A DNA stretch of 64,000 nt from NCBI GenBank assembly GCA_963812965.1, contig CAWEXG010000012.1, forward strand, positions 310,001 to 374,000, read 5' to 3'. Each line of letters begins with the position of its first letter. Within the stretch, counting starts at the first letter, position 1. Made by a program: the position numbers and the translations under genes. Shown one piece after another: positions 50,429-59,423 of this stretch. The DNA comes from DASXMT01 sp963812965 (GTDB lineage: Bacteria > Actinomycetota > Acidimicrobiia > Acidimicrobiales > RAAP-2). Below the pieces are notes generated by a model that did no database searches, was not told the origin of the DNA, and saw only the letters and a program-made list of their open reading frames with translations.

Positions 50429-51372
50429 CGGTGTACAGCTCCGTCCTGGAGCTGATCGGCCATACGCCACTGGTGGACGCCAGCGCTCTCAGTCCCAACC
50501 GTGACGTCCGGATCTTGGTGAAGCTCGAAGGCCAGAACCCGGGAGGCTCGGTCAAAGATCGCATCGCCCTGTCGATGATCGAGCAAGCCGAGAAGGAAGG
50601 CATCCTCTCCCCCGGCCAGACCCTGCTGGAGCCCTCCTCGGGCAACACGGGCATCGGCATGGCCATGGTGTGCCGCCTGAAGGGCTACCACCTCATCGTG
50701 GTGCTTCCCTCCAACGTCTCGCCCGAACGCCGCCAACTGCTCGACGTCTGGGGAGCGGAGATCATCGAGTCTCCCGGCTCACAGGGCTCCAACGGCGCGG
50801 TCCGGATGGCAAGGGAGCTTGCCGACCAGCACCCCGAGTGGGCCTTCCTCTACCAGTACGCCAACCCGGCCAATCCCCGGGCCCACTACGAGGGCACCGG
50901 TCCCGAGATCTGGCAGGACTGCCCTGAGGTCACCCACTTCGTGGCCGGACTGGGGACCTCTGGAACCCTCCTTGGCGTCGGTCGGTTCCTCAAGGACCGG
51001 AATCCTGCCGTACAGGTGTGGGCCATCGAGCCTCCGTCCGGTGAGATGGTGGACGGACTGCGCAACCTCGACGACGGGTACATTCCGCCGATCTTCATCG
51101 ACAACGGCGGTGCGGAGATCCTCGACCGGAAGACGATCGTGTACCCACGGGAGTCCATCGAGTGGACTCGTCGGCTGACCGAGGTGGGTATCTTCGCCGG
51201 GATCTCGTCCGGCGCGGCGGTGGCCGGCGCCGCCCGGTGTGCCAAGGCCATCGATTCGGGCACCATCGTCGTCGTCGCTCCCGACGGTGGGTGGAAGTAC
51301 CTCTCCACCGGCGCCTGGACCGACGACCTCGATGTCGTCGAGGAACGCGCCCGCAACATCATCTACTTCTAG
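50425..51372 (+). CDS. cysM: CysM-type O-phosphoserine sulfhydrylase
   Basis: A 315-residue PLP enzyme that makes cysteine on the CysO carrier. The PLP lysine lies in EGQNPGGSVKDRIALSMIEQ (about residues 34-53); other sites are LEPSSGNTGIGMAMVCRLKG (substrate loop) and FVAGLGTSGTLLGVGRFLKD (phosphate binding). The end reads STGAWTDDLDVVEERARNII then YF, the C-terminal arm typical of mycobacterial CysM that covers the active site. ATG 50425 overlaps the cysO stop by four bases. Confidence 0.95.
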   Translation: MTVYSSVLELIGHTPLVDASALSPNRDVRILVKLEGQNPGGSVKDRIALSMIEQAEKEGILSPGQTLLEPSSGNTGIGMAMVCRLKGYHLIVVLPSNVSPERRQLLDVWGAEIIESPGSQGSNGAVRMARELADQHPEWAFLYQYANPANPRAHYEGTGPEIWQDCPEVTHFVAGLGTSGTLLGVGRFLKDRNPAVQVWAIEPPSGEMVDGLRNLDDGYIPPIFIDNGGAEILDRKTIVYPRESIEWTRRLTEVGIFAGISSGAAVAGAARCAKAIDSGTIVVVAPDGGWKYLSTGAWTDDLDVVEERARNIIYF

Positions 51373-51374
51373 CC

Positions 51375-52130
51375 GTGACCGACGCGCCGGCGGGACAGCC
51401 ACAACACGAAGGGTTGTCGGTGCTGGTACTGGGCTGTGACGGGTCATGGCCCGGTCCAGGGGGTGCAGGGAGCGGCTACCTGGTCCGTTCGGCCACCACC
51501 ACCGTGCTGCTCGACGCCGGGCCCGGCACGATGGCCAACCTGCAGCAGTTTGCCGATCCGGCCACGGTGGACGCGGTGGTGGTCAGCCATGAGCACCCGG
51601 ACCACTGGACCGACCTCTACGGGTTCGACCTCTACAGCCAGCATGTCTCCGATCGGACGGGAACTCCGGTCCTGGCGCCGGCCGGCCTGCAGCGACGGGC
51701 GGCGATGTCGACGTCGTCTGCCCTGGCATGGCACCGGGTCCGCCACGGGGACAAGGCCACCATCGGGGACCTGACCTGTTCGTTCTTCCGTACGGACCAT
51801 CGACCCGAGACCCTGGCCGTCCGGATCGACGGTGGGGGTCGATCGCTGGGCTACTCTGCCGACTCCGGGCCCGACTGGTCGCTCGGTGAGCTCGGCCTCG
51901 GTCTCGACCTCGTCCTGTGCGAGGCCACGTTCACCAGCGAACACGAAGGTGTCGCCGGCCACATGAGCGCCAGGCAGGCGGGCATGCAGGCTCGGTCGGC
52001 CGATGCGCACAGGGTCGTCCTCACGCACCGCTGGCCCACAATCGAGGCAGGTGCAGTGGCTGCCGAAGCTGCCGAGGCGTTCGGCGCTCCCGTCGAGCAA
52101 GCCGAGATCGGAAAGGAATGGATGCTGTGA
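51375..52130 (+). CDS. metallo-beta-lactamase fold hydrolase (Rv1339-like)
   Basis: A 251-residue MBL-fold enzyme. The metal motif is VVVSHEHPDHWTDLYGFDLY (HxHxDH) at about residues 65-84; further ligands are His in FFRTDHRPETLAVRI, Asp in GYSADSGPDW and His in VVLTHRWPT. Its position between cysM and rph matches Mycobacterium tuberculosis Rv1339, reported as a cyclic-AMP phosphodiesterase. The same role here is inference. GTG 51375 lies two bases after the cysM stop, and the stop overlaps an ATG at 52130 (TGATG). Confidence 0.85.
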   Translation: MTDAPAGQPQHEGLSVLVLGCDGSWPGPGGAGSGYLVRSATTTVLLDAGPGTMANLQQFADPATVDAVVVSHEHPDHWTDLYGFDLYSQHVSDRTGTPVLAPAGLQRRAAMSTSSALAWHRVRHGDKATIGDLTCSFFRTDHRPETLAVRIDGGGRSLGYSADSGPDWSLGELGLGLDLVLCEATFTSEHEGVAGHMSARQAGMQARSADAHRVVLTHRWPTIEAGAVAAEAAEAFGAPVEQAEIGKEWML

Positions 52131-52150
52131 TGGATGGAGAAGGAGAGACG

Positions 52151-52903
52151 GTGACCACCGACCCACGGGGGAAACGAGGCGATGGTCGGAGCACCGACCA
52201 GCTTCGTCCGGCATCGTTCGAACGGGACTTCACCGTGTTCGCTCCTGGATCGGTCCTGGTGTCCATGGGCCGTACCCGGGTGCTGTGCACGGCGTCGGTC
52301 GAGGACCGGGTCCCGCCGTGGATGCGGGGCACGGGCAAGGGCTGGGTGACCGCCGAGTACTCGCTGCTACCCGGGTCCACCGGGGAGCGGGTGTCCCGGG
52401 AGGCGGCCAAGGGCAAGCAGTCCGGGCGCACGCAGGAGATCCAGCGGCTGATCGGACGCTCACTGCGTTCGGTGTGCGACATGGTGGCGTTGGGGGAGCT
52501 CCAGGTGACCGTGGACTGCGACGTGCTCCAGGCGGACGGCGGCACCCGGACCGCGTCGATCTGTGGTGCGTACGTCGCCCTGCACGACGCGTTCACCCGC
52601 CTCATCCAGCAGGGGACGATCCGCTCCAACCCGCTGAGTGACGCGGTGGCGGCGGTCTCGGTGGGCGTGGTCGACGGAGTCTGTCTCCTCGACCTTCCCT
52701 ACGAAGAGGACAGCCGCGCCGAGGTCGACATGAACGTCGTGATGACCTCGTCCGGCCGCTTCGTCGAGGTGCAGGGAACGGCGGAGGGCATGCCTTTCAC
52801 CAAGGGCGAGCTCACCGAGATGCTCAGCCTGGCCGAGCACGGCATCGCTCAGCTGCTCGACCTTCAGACTTCGGTGCTGGCCGAGCCACCGTCCCCACGG
52901 TGA
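52151..52903 (+). CDS. rph: ribonuclease PH
   Basis: A 250-residue phosphorolytic 3'-5' exonuclease that trims tRNA ends. The family begins RGDGRSTDQLRPASFERDFT, continues GSVLVSMGRTRVLCTASVED, VPPWMRGTGKGWVTAEYSLL (phosphate site) and SGRTQEIQRLIGRSLRSVCD, and includes VDCDVLQADGGTRTASICGA and LPYEEDSRAEVDMNVVMT. GTG 52151 is preferred because GGAGAAGGAGAG precedes it; ATG 52130 overlaps the upstream stop and would add seven residues. It overlaps rdgB by four bases (GTGA). Confidence 0.96.
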   Translation: MTTDPRGKRGDGRSTDQLRPASFERDFTVFAPGSVLVSMGRTRVLCTASVEDRVPPWMRGTGKGWVTAEYSLLPGSTGERVSREAAKGKQSGRTQEIQRLIGRSLRSVCDMVALGELQVTVDCDVLQADGGTRTASICGAYVALHDAFTRLIQQGTIRSNPLSDAVAAVSVGVVDGVCLLDLPYEEDSRAEVDMNVVMTSSGRFVEVQGTAEGMPFTKGELTEMLSLAEHGIAQLLDLQTSVLAEPPSPR

Positions 52904-53512
52904 CCGGCCCACCACCACGCCGTCTGGTGTTGGCCAGCGCCAATCCGGACAAGGCGGCGGAGATCGTCGACATCCTGAGTGACGTGCCCGGCCTGTCCAT
53001 CGTTCCGCGACCGCCGTCCGTTCCCGATGTCGTCGAGGATGGGGACACCTTGGTCGACAACGCGCGGCTGAAGGCCAGAGCGATCATGAAGGCGACCGGA
53101 GAGGCGGCAGTGGCCGACGACACCGGACTGGAAGTGGACGCGCTCGAAGGCGAACCCGGGGTGTACTCGGCTCGATATGCCGGGGAGGACGCCACCTATG
53201 CGAGCAACGTGGCCAAGCTGGTGGCGTCGCTCGACCTGATCGGTGCTTCGGACGTGCCACAACGCAGCGCACGGTTCCGTACGGTGGCCTTGATCGCGTA
53301 CCCGGACGGAGCGGAGCTCGTGGCCGAAGGAGAGGTACTCGGGTCCATCGCCATCGAGCCGAGAGGGGACGGTGGGTTCGGGTACGACCCCGTGTTCGTT
53401 CCGGAGGGCGGCGGACGGACGGACCTTCGCCGAGATGTCACCGGCAGAGAAGCATGCGCTCTCCCACCGGGGGCGGGCGTTCCGGGCTCTGGCCGAGATG
53501 CTCGGCGGCTAG
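52900..53512 (+). CDS. rdgB: RdgB/HAM1 XTP/dITP pyrophosphatase (frameshifted)
   Basis: The enzyme removes noncanonical purine nucleoside triphosphates (ITP, XTP). Signatures: RRLVLASANPDKAAEIVDIL at the start, AVADDTGLEVDALEGEPGVY, SARYAGEDATYASNVAKLVA and GDGGFGYDPVFVPEGG. Near 53415 one extra base shifts the frame; the correct frame then reads FAEMSPAEKHALSHRGRAFR then ALAEMLGG and stops at 53512. The open frame of the uncorrected sequence runs on to 54165 only as a shadow of the next gene. GTG 52900 overlaps the rph stop. The break is in GACGGACGGACC and is most likely a sequence error in a housekeeping gene. Confidence 0.88.
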
Positions 53513-53625
53513 AGGCTCATCTCTTCATCGCCGATGGTCCAGAGGGGCCGAAGGAGGCCGGAGCCGATTCCAAATACCCAGAGAGGTCAGGGACAGTGGG
53601 TCAGGCCGAAAGGTCACACTGGGGG

Positions 53626-54807
53626 TCAGGACGGAGGATCCGAGACGGTGACCAGGGTACCGATGGGAGTGAGCGGGTAGACGACGGCGGCGTTGGCGGG
53701 GGGCATCTCCACGCACCCGTCGCTCTGGGGAGAGCCGTAGCTCGCACGGTCGAACCCATGGAGGGCGTCACCGCCGTTGAAGTAGCTCACCCAGGGGATG
53801 CCCGGGTCCACGTACGTGCTGCCGTCGGGGTTGGTACCGCTCATGGTGGTCACCGTGTACCGGATGTAGACGGGGAAGGTACCCGGCTGCGTGGTGGCTC
53901 CTGCCACGCCGGTGTTGGCCGGCGTGGAGTAGACGTTGGCACCGTTGCTGTAGACGGTTGTGGTCTCCGGCAGGTCCTGGTTGACGTAGACGTAGTCGTA
54001 CGGTGCCGAGTCCATCGTCCCGGCGGCAGCGGCCTGGAGCAGGTCCGTCCACACCTGCGGGCCGGGCTCCCCGTCGGTGCCCAGGTTGTGCTGGTTCTCG
54101 AACTCCATGATGGCACCGGTGGTGATCACGTTGGTCGCCCCCTCGGTCCACAGCGACTCCAGTGAGGCCGGCATCGGCCAGCGCCACGCGAACGTGCCGG
54201 TCTGGGGTTGGGCGGCTTCTTGGGGTGCGTTCGGTGCAGCAGGGGTGAAGCTCAGCGGCAGGTAGCCGAGCTGTGCCAGCAGCTGTTGCAGTCGTTCCGT
54301 CGACCCGGCGGCGATGGAGAAGGTGAACGTGGCCGGTGCGGTGAGGGTGCGTCCCTTGACGCTCTGGACACCGGTCGTACCCGAGGGAACGGTCACCGTC
54401 TCGGTGGTCGAAGGGACGAACGGTGCCGACGGCTGAAAGACCAGGGTGTTCGGTGTTGCCTGCAGCCACGTGCCGACCACTGCAGGCGAGAGCGTCGGCA
54501 GCGGTCCGTTGGTGGTGATGGGCGTGGAGAACTGCACGGTGATGGTGGTGTCGGAGGCGACGTTGGCAGCGCCCGTGGCCGGTGTGGTGCTCGCCACGGT
54601 GAGCAGAGGCTTCGTGACCGCTGTGTTGCTCCCGGTCGAGCCCGATCCCGAAGCGGTGGCGGAGGTCGACGTCAGCCGAACGGTCAGGACGGAAGCGGAG
54701 GCGACAAGAAGCACTACCAGGACGACCACGACGACGATCAACGCCCGGCTCCTGGCCGGTCGTTTCTTCGTATGTTCGCTGTGCGATCGTGAGGTGGATC
54801 TAAACAT
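53626..54807 (-). CDS. L,D-transpeptidase (YkuD) with Ig-like and peptidoglycan-binding parts
   Basis: A 393-residue exported, membrane-anchored enzyme that cross-links peptidoglycan. After a basic N-terminus and hydrophobic anchor (ALIVVVVVLVVLLVASASVL) come a Big_5-like domain (PATGAANVASDTTITVQFST), a helical peptidoglycan-binding part (LQQLLAQLGYLPLSFTP, MEFENQHNLGTDGEPGPQVW) and the YkuD domain with VSYFNGGDALHGFDRASYGS then PQSDGCVEMPPANAAVVYPL. The catalytic Cys is kept, but the usual SHGC is SDGC. ATG 54807 begins MFRSTSRSHSEHTKKR. Its partner promoter is not obvious. Confidence 0.88.
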   Translation of the reverse strand: MFRSTSRSHSEHTKKRPARSRALIVVVVVLVVLLVASASVLTVRLTSTSATASGSGSTGSNTAVTKPLLTVASTTPATGAANVASDTTITVQFSTPITTNGPLPTLSPAVVGTWLQATPNTLVFQPSAPFVPSTTETVTVPSGTTGVQSVKGRTLTAPATFTFSIAAGSTERLQQLLAQLGYLPLSFTPAAPNAPQEAAQPQTGTFAWRWPMPASLESLWTEGATNVITTGAIMEFENQHNLGTDGEPGPQVWTDLLQAAAAGTMDSAPYDYVYVNQDLPETTTVYSNGANVYSTPANTGVAGATTQPGTFPVYIRYTVTTMSGTNPDGSTYVDPGIPWVSYFNGGDALHGFDRASYGSPQSDGCVEMPPANAAVVYPLTPIGTLVTVSDPPS

Positions 54808-55002
54808 TCGGCGCGCTCCGTCCCTCGGGAATGATAGAGGCTCAGCGGCTAGGAAGGTCGGACAGGGAGCCGTTCGTCCAGACAGAAGGCGCGAGATGGA
54901 GCAGACCGGGGTCGGATGGCCTCGAAGACGACGACGCCGCGATGCGAGACCTGGGGCAGCCAGCACGGGGGCCGGGCTACCGAGCCTCTGACCCGTGCAC
55001 TG

Positions 55003-57427
55003 TCAGTTGTCAGGAACCGAGAGGTCCGACTGTTGGGCCACGCCGAGCTTGACCGCGCTGTCCAGGGCAGCGAGCACGTGGGTATCGGTGACCTTCGAGC
55101 CGTCTGCGCCACGAACGTAGAAAGCGTCCACCACGGCCGCACCGAACGTGTTGACCCTGGCCGAGATCACATCGAGATCGCACTCGAACAGCGCCTTCGT
55201 AATGCGGTGAAGCTGGCCGACGACGTCCTCGGCGCGCACTTCGACCACTGTCGCCGTGGCTGACGCTGAATTGTCCACCGTGACCTGGATGGCCACCTGA
55301 TGTGGTGGGACGGGTTTCGCCTCTTTGCGATAGGTGCGGGCTCGTTCTGCCAACCGATCGGTCGAGGGCAAGGGTTCCGTCCACCACGCCATCCAGGTCA
55401 GCGGTGAGCCGGGCTGTCGCCGGCCACCGGCCACGAGAGGGCTCCACGGTGAACAGCTCCACCGCCACTCCCCCGTCGCCGGCCACCGAAGCAGCTCTGA
55501 CGTTGAGACCATGCAGGGCAAGCACGCCGGTCACCTCGGCGAAGAGACCGGGTCGGTCGGGCGCCACGACCGTCATGGTGGGATCGTCGATCACCAAGGC
55601 AGGCTTACCGCTGGCCCTGACCGTCTCCATCAGCCGTCGGTGCTCGTCGGTCACCCACGACGTGGGCGGCGGCGCTTTCTCGCCTGCGAGGAGATGGGCT
55701 GTTCGTGCCACCAGGTCACTCAGCAACCCGGCTTTCCACGAACCCCACGCCGAGGGGCCGGTGGCCAGGCTGTCTGCCTCGACCAGCGCGGCCAGAAGCT
55801 CCAGTGTGCCCCGGTCGCCCACTTCCTTGGCCACCCGCTCGACCGTCGCCGGGTCGTCGAGATCACGTCGGGTAGCCGTCTCGGGAAGCAGCAGATGGAG
55901 TCGGACCAGTGAAGCCAGGACGTCGACGTCGTCCGGTGGAAATCCCATCCGGGTACCGATGTCGGTGACCAGTTCGATCCCGACCTCGGTGTGGTCTCCG
56001 GGGAAGCCCTTCCCGATGTCGTGGAGGAGCGTCCCGATGAGCAGAAGATCCGGGCGGTCCACTCGATGGACCAGCGCCGCCGCATTGGCCGTGGCTTCCA
56101 GAAGGTGCCGGTCCACCGTGAAGCGGTGGTAGGGATCCCGTTGTGGCTTGTTGCGGACCGCACGCCACTCGGGGAGGAACCGAGCGAACAGCTCCCGTTG
56201 GTCGAGCGCCTCGAGAGCGGCGATGGCGGGGCGCCCGGTTGCCAACAGTCGGACCAGCGTGAGTCGGAGATCGTCCGGCCATGGCGTGGTCGGTTCGGGC
56301 ACGGTGCGAGCCAGGAGGTTGAGTGCATCCCGGGAGATCGGCAGGTTCTGTTCAGCGGCCACTGCCCCCAGGTGGACCGGGAGGGTCGCATCGGTGGTGA
56401 CGGCATCTTGGGTGAGCACCACATCACCATCGACGACGGCGATACCTGGGTCGGAGAAGTCGGTCGGGCTGGTGGGGCTGGTCAGACTGGCAGAGTTGGC
56501 GGGTGAAGGTGGCATGGCGTCCGTTGGTGCTGTTCCACCGCCGTGCTTGTGCCGGCCCCGCCCTCGTCGTTCCCGCCGTTCACGTGTCCACCGGCTCCGG
56601 CGCCGCCAGGCGTCATCGCTCTCCCAGGCGATGGTCCGGCCGGCCGTGGCAACACCGGCCATCAACTGATCGGAGTCGGATTCGCCCAAAGCAGCGGCGA
56701 TCTGGTCCTGCTCTTGGAGGAGGAGCTTGTTCAGCTCCCGACCGGAGCGGCGTTGCAGCTCTACTCGCACCCTGGTGAGAGCGGCACGAGCGTCAGCGAT
56801 GGCAGTGGTGTCGACGCTGTCGGCCACAGCCGGAACCGCCAGCATAAGGGCCTCGAGGGCACCGGCGTCTCGGAGTCCTCCATGGGCCTCCTTCAGATCC
56901 GGTTCGAGCAGGAAAGCGACGTCGCCATAGGTGGCTTGGCGCTCGGCCACCAGGTCGGCGAGGACAGTAAGCCACGGCGACTTCTGTTTCACCCATCGTT
57001 CCCGGGCCGAAGAGGTCAGTGCTTCGACCACCGTAGGATCACCGCAGACGAGGCGGGCATCGAGCAGCCCGAGCGCGACACGCAGATCGTCAGCGGCCAT
57101 GTCGAGCACCTCGGCGGGCCTCCTCACGCTGTGGTCGAGACGGATGCCTTCGTCCCACACCGGGTACCAGATCCGATCGGCAATGGAAGAGACGTTCTTC
57201 CGTCCCCGATGGACCAGGACGACGTCGAGGTCGCTGAACGGGCACAGCTCTCCTCGGCCGTACCCCCCGACAGCCATCAGTGCCATCCCTGTGTCGTGTC
57301 CTTCGGTAGCGGACGCGAAAAGCTCACCCAACCAGGAGTCGGCGGCGTCCGCATAGGCACGGCAGAACGCGTCGCCCTGCAGGTCAGCCTGGTCGATGAG
57401 CTCCTGGCGTCGTGCCCGCAAGGACAT
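55003..57427 (-). CDS. glnD: GlnD-like [protein-PII] uridylyltransferase (frameshifted)
   Basis: A bifunctional nitrogen sensor that modifies the PII protein. The nucleotidyltransferase domain has MAVGGYGRGELCPFSDLDVV (about residues 50-69), then LLEPDLKEAHGGLRDAGALE. A GlnD central domain follows with a 60-residue Arg/Ser/Pro-rich insertion (RRERRGRGRHKHGGG...). The HD domain contains LLLIGTLLHDIGKGFPGDHT and the first ACT domain reads TVVAPDRPGLFAEVTGVLAL. Near 55360 the frame shifts; the correct final frame reads LAERARTYRKEAKPVPPHQV, VVEVRAEDVVGQLHRITKAL and ends SDLSVPDN, the second ACT domain. ATG 57427 begins MSLRARRQELIDQADLQG. The shift is probably an error. No glnB or amtB gene is nearby. 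Confidence 0.87.
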
Positions 57428-57514
57428 CAACGGACCGTACCACCGGGGAAAGGAAATGAGCATGTTCCGGGCATGCCGATTGCAACGAGTCCGCGTCCGG
57501 TAACGTTGACAGAC

Positions 57515-57706
57515 GTGAGCGACGAACGATCAGGCCTCAAGACCTTCGACCTCGTGTTGCTGATCGGGGGTGGCATCATCGCGGCGCTGGTCGCCTTCGC
57601 CGCCCTGCACTTCGTCGTGGGCTTGATCTGGTTCGTGTTCAAGTTCATATTCGTCATCGCCGTGATCGGCCTCGTGGCCTGGTTCCTCGTCGGCCGTCGT
57701 AAGTAG
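57515..57706 (+). CDS. small membrane protein, 63 residues
   Basis: GTG 57515 starts SDERSGLKTFDLVLLIGGGI after the initiator and runs through IIAALVAFAALHFVVGLIWF and FKFIFVIAVIGLVAWFLVGR to RK and a stop. Two adjoining membrane helices with a basic end fit a small hairpin membrane protein. I do not recognise the family. It is divergent from glnD with 87 bases between. Confidence 0.65.
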   Translation: MSDERSGLKTFDLVLLIGGGIIAALVAFAALHFVVGLIWFVFKFIFVIAVIGLVAWFLVGRRK

Positions 57707-57827
57707 CAATCACGGGGAGCTGACGCGCCCTGGCGCGCCGAGGTCGACACATGAGCGAAGAGCTCGTGCACCGGGGTCGACACACGAGCGACTCGAGTGG
57801 CCTGGGGTGCTCTGCTACACCCCGAGG

Positions 57828-58853
57828 TCATCGCACCAGCGATTCGAACAGCTCGATGTGCTCCGCCACCATCCGGGACGTGGAGAAGTGGCTCTCGACG
57901 GCCTGCCGACAGTCCTCCCGCTTGAGCTCCCCCAGACGGCCGATGGCCGCCACCATCTCGTCCTCGTCGTCACAGAGGAAGCCGGTGCGACCATGATCGA
58001 CCACCTCGGGAGCGGCCCCTTCGGCGAAGGCCACCACCGGAGTGCCACAGGCCATTGCCTCGATCATGACCATGCCGAATGGCTCGTTCCAGCGAATGGG
58101 GAAGAGCAGAGCCGAAGCTCCGGCAAGCAGGGTGAGCTTCTCCTCGTGCGAGACCTCGTTGAGATAGACGGCGTCGGTTCCCAGCAACGGCTCCACCTCT
58201 TCGGTGAAGTAGCTCACTTCCCAGGGCTCGCGCATCTTGGCTGCCAGCAACAACCGGATCCCGGCTCGGCGGGCGGCGGCAATCGCCCGGTGGGGTCCCT
58301 TGTCCGGTGCCATTCGACCCAGGAAGAGGGCGTACGGCCCGTCCTGATCGCCATCCCCGCTGCCCATCGGAAACTGCGCTGCGTCCAGACCGTGATGGAT
58401 GACCCGGGCAATGGGAATGGTGGGTGCAGCCCGCCGCTGGGCGTGGGAGATGGCAACGATGGGCACACGATCGGCAATCGCCCGGTAGAGATCAGAGAGC
58501 TCGTCGTTGAACGGCCCGTGGATCGTGGTCACCACCGGAAGGTCCGGAAAACGCTGTGCGTAGAACGGCCCCATCACCGTGTGGTCGTGGACGACGTCGC
58601 ACTCACGGACAGCGTCGTAGCCATGGAGGACATGACGCAGCTCGGGGACAGCCATGCCGATACGCACCCCTTCGGCATGGGGAAGGACCCACTGCCTGGG
58701 AACCGGACAGGTCGAGTCGCCGGTGGCATACAGGAGCACCTCGTGACCGGCGTCCTGGAACCCTCGGGCCAGCTGGTCGACCACCAGCTCGATGCCGCCG
58801 TAGAGCGGCGGTGGAATCGGCGTCCAAGGTGGGGCTATCAGTCCAATCCTCAT
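57828..58853 (-). CDS. glycosyltransferase family 4
   Basis: A 341-residue GT-B fold enzyme. The N-terminal domain begins MRIGLIAPPWTPIPPPLYGG then IELVVDQLARGFQDAGHEVL, a start typical of trehalose-synthase-like or mannosyl GT4 proteins, and has VVHDHTVMGPFYAQRF. The C-terminal domain has the nucleotide-sugar region GPYALFLGRMAPDKGPHRAI and FPIRWNEPFGMVMIEAMACG with the conserved Glu pair (ExFGxxxxE). The sugar and acceptor are unknown. ATG 58853 is chosen; the frame is open four codons upstream. Confidence 0.9.
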   Translation of the reverse strand: MRIGLIAPPWTPIPPPLYGGIELVVDQLARGFQDAGHEVLLYATGDSTCPVPRQWVLPHAEGVRIGMAVPELRHVLHGYDAVRECDVVHDHTVMGPFYAQRFPDLPVVTTIHGPFNDELSDLYRAIADRVPIVAISHAQRRAAPTIPIARVIHHGLDAAQFPMGSGDGDQDGPYALFLGRMAPDKGPHRAIAAARRAGIRLLLAAKMREPWEVSYFTEEVEPLLGTDAVYLNEVSHEEKLTLLAGASALLFPIRWNEPFGMVMIEAMACGTPVVAFAEGAAPEVVDHGRTGFLCDDEDEMVAAIGRLGELKREDCRQAVESHFSTSRMVAEHIELFESLVR

Positions 58854-58972
58854 CTGCAGATTCAAGCACCCTTTCGAGGCTCAACGACTCAACGGATGGG
58901 CAGGGCTGCAGCAGGCTCGGACACCTGTCCGTCGAGACTCACGTATGGGCACGGTAGGCTCCCGGGACGCCT

Positions 58973-59047
58973 GGCGGCGTGGCCGAGTGGTTTAGGCAGG
59001 GGCCTGCAAAGCCCCGTACGGCGGTTCGATTCCGCCCGCCGCCTCCA
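58973..59047 (+). tRNA. tRNA-Cys(GCA)
   Basis: GGCGGCG (58973-58979) pairs with CGCCGCC before TCCA. The anticodon arm GGGGC-CTGCAAA-GCCCC gives anticodon GCA, and the T-arm is GGCGGTTCGATTCCGCC. The terminal CCA is encoded (59045-59047). Confidence 0.95.
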
Positions 59048-59250
59048 GTTGGTCTGCCTGATAGGGCCCAGGGAGTCCGCCTGCAGAACCCAGGGAGTCC
59101 GCCTGCTGTCCCCGGCTCCTCTGGGATCGGAACCAGCTGGTCATCACGAAGCGGACGGTACGACCTGATCGTTGGTGTGGATGGGCCGTGGACTCTCGTC
59201 AGGCCCACTGCCGAGTGGAGCTCGGGTGCAGTGGTATCGTCATCGCCGTC

Positions 59251-59323
59251 GGGCCGTTGGCGCAGTTGGTAGCGCACTTGCATGACGCGCAAGGGGTCGT
59301 GGGTTCGAGTCCCGCACGGCCCA
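59251..59323 (+). tRNA. tRNA-Val(GAC), probable integration site
   Basis: GGGCCGT (59251-59257) pairs with ACGGCCC before the discriminator A at 59323. The anticodon arm CTTGC-ATGACGC-GCAAG gives GAC, and the T-arm is GTGGGTTCGAGTCCCGC. CCA is not encoded. The gene ends 100 bases before the stop of a tyrosine integrase, so its 3' half is the likely attachment site of the element to the right. Confidence 0.95.
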
Positions 59324-59423
59324 CTCCGAAATCCCTGGTCAGAGACCACTTCCCTCGGTCGTTCGTCGCCTTCAATCTCCCCACCGCGTGTTGTCGCACC
59401 GCGTACGCCGACTGAGACTCGGG

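Noticed and set aside
53513..54165. Continuation of the rdgB frame beyond 53512
   Set aside because: It is out-of-frame read-through caused by the single-base shift near 53415; the sequence lies antisense to the L,D-transpeptidase gene.
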